NCBI RefSeq assembly: GCF_002557795.1
Contig: NZ_CP023777.1
Coordinates: forward strand, 4,411,001-4,475,000
Source: Chitinophaga caeni
GTDB taxonomy: Bacteria > Bacteroidota > Bacteroidia > Chitinophagales > Chitinophagaceae
Reading direction: 5' to 3'
DNA: 64,000 bases
Both the position numbers and the translations under genes were made by a program. Below the pieces are notes generated by a model. That model was not told the DNA's origin and searched no databases. It saw only the letters and a list, made by a program, of their open reading frames with translations. Of the stretch, positions 57,201 through 64,000 are shown piece after piece (position 1 is the first letter of the stretch; every line of letters begins with the position of its first letter).

Positions 57201-57603
57201 ATGAATGGAATATAATTTGTAAAAATAAATTTGACTCCGGTTAAAATTAAAGAAAACCACGCAGATGCGTGGTTCCAATAATATCATTGCCAAGAAGGTA
57301 GCATGTGATAAACTTGGCAATTTTGACTTGTGAGGTCGTTCCCAATTGCTATAACTATACAGTTTTTAAACTATCAGAAATAGAACTGGCATCACTTCGG
57401 CACAATATTTATACCATTTTATATATGTAATTCTTATTGTTTATAATCAACCATTTAACTATATTTATCATGTTCGTAAATGAACAAATCTGTCCGTTTA
57501 CGAACGAGTCCTAACTAGCAAGGATGGTAAAATTCCCCGCTTCCAGCAAACATTTTGCTAGTATTACAGTTATAAATAATAAAGCACGGAGAAACCCAAA
57601 ACA
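57201..57603. promoter_or_regulatory. divergent intergenic region with a 34-bp inverted repeat before copB
   Basis: This 403-base spacer between the GNAT gene and copB contains one clear structure. GTTCGTAAATGAACA (57472-57486) and TGTCCGTTTACGAAC (57491-57505) are arms matching at 13 of 15 positions around a 4-base centre, 98 nt before the copB ATG. It could be an operator or a stem-loop. It does not match the CopY-type TACAnnTGTA box. No other gene or clear promoter was found. Confidence 0.5.
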
Positions 57604-59733
57604 ATGAAAGATCAACATATGCACCCAACAGGTAAGGACCAAGAAGAGATGCAACATGAGCATGCCCATCATCATCCGCCTGGAGATCATGCTAAGAAAA
57701 CAGGTCAAGAACATAACATGAATGCGCATGGTATGGAGATGCATCATCAAAGCCCCGCGCATCACGAGATGATGATTAAAGATTTCCAGAAACGCTTTTT
57801 TATCGCGCTAGCGCTTACCATACCAATCTTCATCCTTTCCCCGATGATACAAGAATGGTTTAACTTTTCAATACATATTCCCAATAGCCAATACCTGTTG
57901 CTCGGATTAGCTACGGTTGTTTTCCTGTACGGCGGTTGGCCATTTTTGTCCGGCTGGATCCAGGAAATGAAAAGTAAAAATCCCGGCATGATGACCTTGA
58001 TCGGTTTTGCCATAACGGTGGCCTATCTTTATAGCTCTGCCACGGTATTCGGTTTAAGCGGGAAAGATTTTTATTGGGAACTAGCTACCTTAATTTTAAT
58101 CATGTTATTAGGTCACTGGATCGAAATGCGCTCGATCCTGGGCGCCTCCAACGACCTGCAATCGCTAGTGTCGCTAATGCCCTCCACGGCTCATGTTATA
58201 CGTGATGGCAAAGAAATGGACATGCCGGCGGCGCAATTGGAGAAAGATCAGGTAATCGTAATAAAACCGGGGGAAAAGATCGCTGCCGATGGTATCATAA
58301 CAGATGGCAACTCCAATATTGATGAATCAATGTTGACAGGTGAATCAACACCTGTTGCCAGGAAGTTAGGCGATAAAGTAATAGCAGGTTCATTAAACGG
58401 GAACGGTGTCATCCAGGTGAAAGTTAGCCATACAAATGCAGATAATTACCTGTCGCAAGTGGTGAAATTGGTACAAGGGGCGCAACAGGCAAAGTCGAAG
58501 ACGCAACTATTGGCAGATACCGCCGCCAAATGGCTTACGATTATTGCCCTGACCAGCGGTTTAATTACATTTTTCGCCTGGTGGCTTTCGGGCGCTGAAC
58601 TTTCGTATGCTATTGAACGAATGGTCACTGTCATCATCACCTGTTGCCCGCATGCCCTTGGCCTGGCTATACCCTTGGTGGTAGCACGATCTACAGCTAT
58701 AGCTGCACAGAACGGGTTGCTGATAAAAAATAGGACAGCCTTTGAAAATGCCCGGAAAATCAACATCATGGTATTCGATAAAACAGGAACTATTACCGTG
58801 GGCAAATTCGAGGTGAACAGGGTACAATCGATCCATCCCGACTACAGCCACGATGATATCCTCAGCATAGCGGCAGCATTGGAGCAAGGTTCCGAACATC
58901 CTATCGGCCAGGGAATCATGGAAAAAGTAAAGGAACTTTCCTTGGAAGTGCCGAATGCAACGGGTGCACACGCGATAACCGGTAAAGGTATCAGCGGGCA
59001 AGTAAACGGAAAAGAAATTACGGTGGGGAGTCCTTCCTTTGCGAAGCAGTTCATTGCACAGCTACCCGCGAATCCCGATGCAGGCGAAACGCTGGTATTC
59101 GTAATTGCCGGTGATCGCATAATTGGATATATCGGCTTATCTGATAGTATCCGCCCAACCGCGACGGGCGCCATCAAAACGCTGCGTGAACAGCATATTA
59201 AAACCGTATTGTTAACCGGCGATAATAAGGCCGTGGCAGCCAGTGTCAGTAAAGCGGTTGGGATCGATAAATATATTGCGGAAGTATTGCCCCATGAAAA
59301 GCAAAAGACCATACAGAAACTCCAGCAAACACCTGCTTTCGTTGCCATGACCGGCGATGGCGTCAACGATGCGCCCGCCTTGGCGCAAGCCGATATCGGG
59401 ATTGCAGTAGGTTCAGGCAGCGACGTAGCAGCGGAAACAGCCGATATAATACTGGTCAACAGCGACCCGGAAGACATCGTTAACCTGGTCTTGTTTGGCA
59501 AGGCTACTTATAGGAAAATGATACAAAATTTAGCTTGGGCTACCGGTTACAATATTGTAACGATCCCTTTAGCCGCGGGAGTTTTATATAAGCAGGGAAT
59601 CATCATGAGCCCGGCTATAGGGGCTGTATTAATGAGTATCAGCACGATTATAGTGGCGATTAATGCAGGTTTATTACATTTAAAGAAGAATCCAGGCCAA
59701 GATTCGCCACCCGTAAAGACTTCAGCGAAATAG
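57604..59733 (+). CDS. copB: CopB-type copper-exporting P-type ATPase
   Basis: A 709-residue P1B-type ATPase that pumps copper out of the cytosol. There is no CxxC metal domain. Instead the first 58 residues are very rich in His and Met. The ion site in helix 6 is C348-P-H, the CPH motif of CopB (P1B-3) pumps. TGES lies near residue 247, the phosphorylation site is DKTGT (D392), the nucleotide-binding domain contains the HP pair, and the hinge is MTGDGVNDAP. No copper chaperone or regulator gene adjoins. Confidence 0.93.
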   Translation: MKDQHMHPTGKDQEEMQHEHAHHHPPGDHAKKTGQEHNMNAHGMEMHHQSPAHHEMMIKDFQKRFFIALALTIPIFILSPMIQEWFNFSIHIPNSQYLLLGLATVVFLYGGWPFLSGWIQEMKSKNPGMMTLIGFAITVAYLYSSATVFGLSGKDFYWELATLILIMLLGHWIEMRSILGASNDLQSLVSLMPSTAHVIRDGKEMDMPAAQLEKDQVIVIKPGEKIAADGIITDGNSNIDESMLTGESTPVARKLGDKVIAGSLNGNGVIQVKVSHTNADNYLSQVVKLVQGAQQAKSKTQLLADTAAKWLTIIALTSGLITFFAWWLSGAELSYAIERMVTVIITCCPHALGLAIPLVVARSTAIAAQNGLLIKNRTAFENARKINIMVFDKTGTITVGKFEVNRVQSIHPDYSHDDILSIAAALEQGSEHPIGQGIMEKVKELSLEVPNATGAHAITGKGISGQVNGKEITVGSPSFAKQFIAQLPANPDAGETLVFVIAGDRIIGYIGLSDSIRPTATGAIKTLREQHIKTVLLTGDNKAVAASVSKAVGIDKYIAEVLPHEKQKTIQKLQQTPAFVAMTGDGVNDAPALAQADIGIAVGSGSDVAAETADIILVNSDPEDIVNLVLFGKATYRKMIQNLAWATGYNIVTIPLAAGVLYKQGIIMSPAIGAVLMSISTIIVAINAGLLHLKKNPGQDSPPVKTSAK

Positions 59734-60034
59734 TTAATTTTAACTATTCTTTAAGATTTATGCGTAAAATACTTGTGAATACGGATTTAAGTTTCTAAAT
59801 TAGGAGTAATTGATCTGTTCCTATGAAAAGACTTATTTCTTTACTCGTAATGCGCGTATACGAAATAAAGAATTACTTTAACCAATACATCCTAGAAAAC
59901 CTAAGTAGTTAAGCAATTAAAACTTGGGATCCCTTGTTTATTGCAAGTACATTGTAATAAGCAACTGAACAGTAAAAATTTGAGAAACCCAACTTCTTTT
60001 TTGGGCAACCAAAAATGGCCTTCATAATTTATTA
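59734..60034 (+). other. gap after copB; holds one possible 29-residue frame
   Basis: This gap between copB and the DUF4265 terminator is AT-rich. The only candidate is an ATG frame at 59823-59912 encoding MKRLISLLVMRVYEIKN plus 12 residues, an amphipathic basic peptide. No promoter is recognised. It may be the 3' untranslated part of the copB mRNA. Confidence 0.25.
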
Positions 60035-60073
60035 GGGTCGGCTCCGGGCGGAGCCGACCCTATTTTTATTTTT
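60035..60073 (+). terminator. strong intrinsic terminator
   Basis: Perfect eleven-pair GC-rich stem GGGTCGGCTCC/GGAGCCGACCC with a four-base loop, then TATTTTTATTTTT. It ends plus-strand transcription (copB or a short downstream unit). It sits 4 nt from the stop of the convergent DUF4265 gene and may act weakly on that strand too. Confidence 0.85.
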
Positions 60074-60076
60074 CGA

Positions 60077-60568
60077 TTATTGAAAATCGCTTTTCTTGAT
60101 ATTTAAAGTAGTGGTATGCTTCAAGTTTGACTCCTTAAAATCCCAAAATTTCTCCTTAAAACCTTCCACCAGGTAAGACAACACCTCATCATAATCCGTC
60201 GCGGGTGGAACATCCACGGATACATAGCCGTCAACATGGCTGGCTTCCCAATCACAACCCAAAGCCACGAGATCTTCACCGATCTTATTAGTGAGTTCCG
60301 GTTTAAAGATCATCAAATGAACCGTACTATGACCGGAAGCTTGGATAATTTCACGGCAAACCAGGTAACCGTTTTCATCAAGTGTAGCTGCAACCAAGTC
60401 TCCCCAGGAAACACCATCAGCCATGAACGGGATATTGCAAACCACGTAATTCCCTTCGTACACTTCCGCCCATACCTGCTCCCGTTGCAAGTTTCCATGA
60501 TCATCAGTAAATTCGAGCAAGATTCTTACATCTTCTTCAGAACCTTGTATAGCTTCGTTCTCTTGCAT
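60077..60568 (-). CDS. DUF4265 domain protein
   Basis: A 163-residue acidic cytosolic protein. The segment VWAEVYEGNYVVCNIPFMADGVSWGDLVAA and the following DENGYL-CREIIQASGHSTVHLMIF match DUF4265, a small alpha/beta family of unknown function. The C-terminal FKEKFWDF is also typical. A minus-strand -7 box TAGCTTTG lies at 60587-60594, 18 nt before the ATG. Confidence 0.85.
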   Translation of the reverse strand: MQENEAIQGSEEDVRILLEFTDDHGNLQREQVWAEVYEGNYVVCNIPFMADGVSWGDLVAATLDENGYLVCREIIQASGHSTVHLMIFKPELTNKIGEDLVALGCDWEASHVDGYVSVDVPPATDYDEVLSYLVEGFKEKFWDFKESNLKHTTTLNIKKSDFQ

Positions 60569-60939
60569 GATTGTATTTTATACTAACAAAGCTACGAAAA
60601 ACGTGCAGACGCTAAAAATATCCAACAAGGTAATTTCCAGGTAGATAAATTACATGAACGGAAGCCATAGTATTGGTTTCCAGCGTTTTGTTAACAACAT
60701 TAACAAAAGGCGATGAACGTTGTTATTAAATTTGAATGTAACTTTGTAGCAGCGTTTTAAAATTAAACCGGAAAACGCGGCAGGTAAAGAGTCTAACTAA
60801 ACTGAATCAAGCTTTCGAGAGAGATAAATTAATGCTAAGAGAAAGGAAAAAATTCTAATTACAATGTTATTCAAGCTCTTCTTTCATTGCAACTTTACCT
60901 AAATTCCCCGGTGAGAAAATACTTAATCGAATACACGAA
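60569..60939 (+). promoter_or_regulatory. intergenic region with -7 box of the LVIVD lipoprotein gene
   Basis: A 371-base spacer. TAACTTTG (60739-60746) is a full -7 match, with TTG at 60720-60722 only 16 nt upstream, so the -33 is uncertain. The leader would be about 190 nt. A TTGTTAAC-AACATTAACAA partly palindromic stretch is near 60689-60707. No gene or riboswitch class was recognised. Confidence 0.35.
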
Positions 60940-62583
60940 ATGAAGCAACATTTTTCATGGATGATTGCAGCAGGCATGATCATATTAGGTGCTTGCCAGA
61001 AATCCGTAGACAACCCTTCTCAAGAGGACCCAAAAATCATTATTAACAAGGACGCAGCTAGCCTTCAAAAACGCGTGAGCAAAGACGGCACCGGTGTGAT
61101 CACGATGAACACCTCCGAAAATGGCCGTAAAGCATCAGCTTTCGCAAAATCTACCGAAGATACCGCGCAAAGCAACCAGTACCCGCTGGAGCTGATCGCG
61201 GAAGTAGCCCCACCCTCTTACCAAGGTATGGATTTGAGAGCTACCAACGTAGATATTGAAGGAAATTATGCCTACGTAGGTTACAACCGCGAAGGCGCGA
61301 CCTACCTGGGCGGTGTGAGCGTATTTGATATCAGTGATGTGCAACAGCCCAAGTTGATTGCAGAGGCAATCTTTCCCAGCACAGATATCAGCTCCGTAAA
61401 ATTCTACCAAGGAAAATTATATGTTTCAGGCGCAACGAACCTGGATAAAGATACTAGCTTTAACTCCCCCGCAGTTGTGGGCTATGTAACGATCTCCAAC
61501 GGTATCCCAACAGGAGATTTCAAATTGTTTGATGTGCCCGGTCAAGTAGCCACCGATATCGCGATCGCCAACAACAAGTTGTATGTTGCCAGCGGTAGTA
61601 ACGGCGGCTTGAGCATTCTAAACCTGTCTTCCTTTGATGGGGAAGCCTATGTAAGTAGCGAAGACTTAAGAGCAGTTACGGTCATGACCAACAAGATCGC
61701 TGTTCTAAGCGGAACAAAAGGTATCACCACCTTTACCAGCGCTGCCGAGTTAATCAGGAACATAACCATGCCAGTTGATATTGCGGAAACCCAAAGGAAC
61801 ATTGATTCTTACGGCGACTACCTCCTGGTTGCTGCCGGAAAGAACGGGGTGCAATATTATAATTCCAACTCGGGCGAAAAAACAGGCCAATTGGACCTCC
61901 CAACCGATTTGCCTTCTGACATTGATCCTGAAGATGTTGTAACCAACGGGGTTTCTAACAACGAGGGATTGTTTTTCGCGGCCAATGGCGCAGCAGGTCT
62001 TTACCTGACTAAGCCAACAAGCGATAATGCTTTGGAACTTTTAGGATCCCTGGATCTTAACGGCTCCGCGAATTACATCAAATCTTCCGGCAACTACATT
62101 TTTGTTGCCAATGGTAAAGGTGGTTTAAAAATCATTAAGTTTACGGAACCTAACAAGGTTACTAATAGCTGTGGTAATAATTACCCCGCTTATACCGGGA
62201 GTAGCTGGCTGAATGTAAACTCTAATGATAAATTGTATTACAGCGGCTCAGCAGCATTACAAGGCGTGAATGTAAACGATGTGTTATATTTCTGCGGTTC
62301 TATGACCGTGCAAAATCAATTCAACATCAATAGCAACGGGGTATTTGATATCCATGGTTCATTCGCCTTCGGTAAATATAGAGGCAATACCACGATGCAA
62401 GTTAACGGTACCTGGAATATTGAAGGTAGCGTGGTGATCTACGGTGATTTAAACTTGAACAGCGGCGCAACCATGAATTTTTTAGGTAGCGGTTCTTCTA
62501 TTACCATATACGGTAAGGTTACTAAGAATAACGGTGTAACTATTAACGGTACGTTCACGGACACTGAAAATAAACTGAAGTAA
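60940..62583 (+). CDS. LVIVD-repeat beta-propeller lipoprotein with beta-solenoid-like tail
   Basis: A 547-residue lipoprotein with lipobox LGAC (C19). Residues about 80-405 are repeated units of the LVIVD type (ATNVDIEGNYAYVGY, GVSVFDISDVQQPKLIAEA, YLLVAAGKNGVQYY, YIFVANGKGGLKIIKF), which fold as a surface beta-propeller. From about residue 410 the sequence changes to short Asn/Gly-rich beta repeats (NVNDVLYFCGS, GTWNIEGSVVIYGDLNLNSGAT), resembling a polymer-like or right-handed solenoid. It is probably exposed on the outer membrane; the ligand is unknown. Confidence 0.84.
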   Translation: MKQHFSWMIAAGMIILGACQKSVDNPSQEDPKIIINKDAASLQKRVSKDGTGVITMNTSENGRKASAFAKSTEDTAQSNQYPLELIAEVAPPSYQGMDLRATNVDIEGNYAYVGYNREGATYLGGVSVFDISDVQQPKLIAEAIFPSTDISSVKFYQGKLYVSGATNLDKDTSFNSPAVVGYVTISNGIPTGDFKLFDVPGQVATDIAIANNKLYVASGSNGGLSILNLSSFDGEAYVSSEDLRAVTVMTNKIAVLSGTKGITTFTSAAELIRNITMPVDIAETQRNIDSYGDYLLVAAGKNGVQYYNSNSGEKTGQLDLPTDLPSDIDPEDVVTNGVSNNEGLFFAANGAAGLYLTKPTSDNALELLGSLDLNGSANYIKSSGNYIFVANGKGGLKIIKFTEPNKVTNSCGNNYPAYTGSSWLNVNSNDKLYYSGSAALQGVNVNDVLYFCGSMTVQNQFNINSNGVFDIHGSFAFGKYRGNTTMQVNGTWNIEGSVVIYGDLNLNSGATMNFLGSGSSITIYGKVTKNNGVTINGTFTDTENKLK

Positions 62584-62605
62584 GAGATTGAGTGATTAGC
62601 GTAGA

Positions 62606-62650
62606 GATCCCGGTTCGAGCTCGATGCCCGGATCGGGATTAATATTTTTC
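62606..62650 (+). terminator. possible terminator with a REP-like GGTTCGAGCT motif
   Basis: ATCCCG (62607-62612) pairs with CGGGAT (62634-62639) and is followed by a T-rich stretch, 23 nt after the LVIVD gene stop. The loop contains the palindrome TCGAGCTCGA and shares GGTTCGAGCT with the repeats at 3.4-3.9 kb. Confidence 0.35.
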
Positions 62651-62683
62651 ACGGTTTACTAGGGGTTAATAGATTTCAGGGTA

Positions 62684-64000
62684 TCAGAGTTCGAGCAGGT
62701 CCAACATTTTCCCGTTAACATCTTCATTGGGTTCTACTTGTGAAGCTGTTTGAAGTAGCTGCCAAGTACCTTCTTGCCAGTGAGATTTACCCCAGGATTC
62801 CAATACTTTTACCGCGTTATTCCTGTTCCTGATTACCGGGCTGCGCGTTGCCGCTTCCACGAATTCATAACCGTAGCCGGGGAATTCGCCTAGTTTCAAC
62901 AAGAGACAATCCAGGCACCTGTGCATCGTGAATGCCTTATTGAAACCAAGTTCTTTAGCCGCACCGATCGCGATTTCTTGAAGCGGTATATGTAATTTGG
63001 CAAAAGATAACAATTCCGGTAAACGCTCCAAGGTCATACGCTTCATCATCAGGTACCAACTGGTTTCATCAGTGGGATTTTGCTGTAGCCGCTCCCAGCA
63101 CCAAGCCTCGATATTTATATCCAGGGCATCCGAAACTTTAGCAACTTCCCATACTTGCTGCGTATTAAGATCAGACATCACCATCGACAAAATATGTTTC
63201 CAATGGGGGCTAGCCAAGATCTGGTGGATATCAAACAGTAAATCTGATCTCAAATCCTCGCTCCAACCGTAATCAATCCTGGCATCCCAATTGGCTTTGG
63301 GATCCTGAAGAAAAGTAGATAACTGTTGTAATAATATGTATTGGTGTAAAGTATTCGCTTTATGTAATAGATGGCTGATGTATCGTTGTATTACTACGGG
63401 ACCATCATCGTATTCATCAATCCCTTCCATCGGGCCGGGGTTAATCAATGCCTGGATGATTTCCCCAGCAGCATCAAGCATTTCCTCATCGATATCCTTG
63501 GCTAATAAAGCTGTTCTCAAGTTCCCGGCAACCGCGCAAGGATAAGCCAAATATTCGTTCATGACCGTATTACGGAAACCCTCCACCATTAGCCAAGACT
63601 TGATATCTTCATCCTTGGTATCTAACAATCTCCTAACGATATGAATCCTTCCCCAACCGTGCACTTTTTTGCCCAATCTCCATAATGTACCTTCCGGGTT
63701 ATCCGACATTTGTACAATGGCTACAACTGCAAAAAGAGTAAACTCGTCATGGGCGCCCAGGATACAGATATTTTCCATATCCTCCTTATCGCGGATGAGG
63801 CCCAGCAAGGCCATACCGAACTTTACGGCGCCGCGGTCAGGAGCATGGAAAGCCAGCCAACGCGCAAAAGCATGCAAGTAAGGGCGAACTTTGACGCTAA
63901 GGTTCAAGATATGCTCAATCGTGGTGTCCAGGTAGTGCAACACGTCATCTTTCATCAAGATCCCGTATAATGCAATGCGGTCATCGAGCCCGTTATTATC
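62684..64000 (-). CDS. uncharacterised helical-repeat protein, N-terminus beyond window
   Basis: The frame has no stop from its end at 62684 to the window edge. Codons upstream of the first in-window ATG (63955) read as plausible coding (LDDRIALYGIL), so the gene is partial with at least 438 residues here. The product is almost wholly alpha-helical, rich in Leu, Trp and His, with HEAT/armadillo-like spacing of helices. No catalytic motif or family was recognised. It lacks a visible signal peptide in the part seen. It is convergent with the LVIVD lipoprotein gene. Confidence 0.75.
   Translation of the reverse strand, partial: DNNGLDDRIALYGILMKDDVLHYLDTTIEHILNLSVKVRPYLHAFARWLAFHAPDRGAVKFGMALLGLIRDKEDMENICILGAHDEFTLFAVVAIVQMSDNPEGTLWRLGKKVHGWGRIHIVRRLLDTKDEDIKSWLMVEGFRNTVMNEYLAYPCAVAGNLRTALLAKDIDEEMLDAAGEIIQALINPGPMEGIDEYDDGPVVIQRYISHLLHKANTLHQYILLQQLSTFLQDPKANWDARIDYGWSEDLRSDLLFDIHQILASPHWKHILSMVMSDLNTQQVWEVAKVSDALDINIEAWCWERLQQNPTDETSWYLMMKRMTLERLPELLSFAKLHIPLQEIAIGAAKELGFNKAFTMHRCLDCLLLKLGEFPGYGYEFVEAATRSPVIRNRNNAVKVLESWGKSHWQEGTWQLLQTASQVEPNEDVNGKMLDLLEL

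Noticed and set aside
58842..59501. 219-codon open frame on the minus strand inside copB
   Set aside because: It lies antisense to a strongly conserved ATPase domain, has no family resemblance and is rich in Ser/Ala/Pro as expected from a shadow frame.
52413..59733. Arsenic and copper genes as one horizontally acquired metal-resistance island
   Set aside because: No integrase, IS, att repeat or tRNA junction is seen, composition looks like the neighbours, and unrelated housekeeping-type genes lie between.

Overview
The window looks like chromosome from a member of the Bacteroidota, most likely the Chitinophagaceae. Sequence support for this includes promoters of the TTTG - about 20 nt - TAnnTTTG type in place of sigma-70 boxes, a secreted metalloprotease with a type IX secretion C-terminal domain, several lipoproteins, the futalosine menaquinone enzyme MqnE, the bacillithiol enzyme BshC, and weak or absent Shine-Dalgarno sequences. 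The family assignment is an inference; no rRNA is present. No phage, IS transposase, CRISPR array or plasmid function was seen.

Layout. 1-3.4 kb: tRNA-Cys, nucleoside phosphorylase, dapF, corA and a NUDIX hydrolase. 3.4-3.95 kb: a tandem pair of short elements bounded by inverted repeats. 4-5 kb: a putative queuosine-precursor transporter coupled to a small membrane protein. 5.1-13.9 kb: YfhO-family membrane protein, four glycosyltransferases, a Wzx-like flippase and an NlpC/P60 lipoprotein, which together look like a surface polysaccharide locus. 14.2-30.4 kb: mostly core genes (dnaE, trxA, nucleoside transporter, M43 protease coupled to mqnE, DUF192 lipoprotein, cytochrome-type lipoprotein, smc). 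30.9-34.7 kb: FUSC-type membrane protein and bshC. 35-41.6 kb: a carbohydrate cluster in which glgA, glgC and a GH130 gene read as one minus-strand unit facing a two-domain GT4 protein. 41.7-45.7 kb: DUF72 and a large FAD/Fe-S oxidoreductase. 46-50.8 kb: TolC-HlyD-permease-permease export operon with no ATPase gene. 50.9-52.8 kb: murI, ferritin and a secreted ABM-like protein. 52.8-55.9 kb: arsenic operon arsR-arsM-acr3-arsC. 56-64 kb: TPR-like protein, acetyltransferase, CopB-type copper ATPase, DUF4265 protein, LVIVD-repeat lipoprotein and an uncharacterised helical protein cut by the window edge.

Working together. The arsenic operon is a full resistance path: arsenate reduction, arsenite efflux and arsenite methylation. 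A palindrome lies on its promoter and a partial second copy lies before arsM. ArsM carries a CCxxGCC motif at each end. The GT/flippase block is likely to build and export a glycan. The glgA-glgC-GH130/GT4 block joins ADP-glucose polymer synthesis with a probable mannoside-active pair.

The items most worth a second look are the GT4-barrel/GH130/glycogen cluster, the double tetracysteine ArsM, the inverted-repeat-bounded elements at 3.4-3.9 kb, the exporter without an ATPase, and the inverted repeat ahead of copB.
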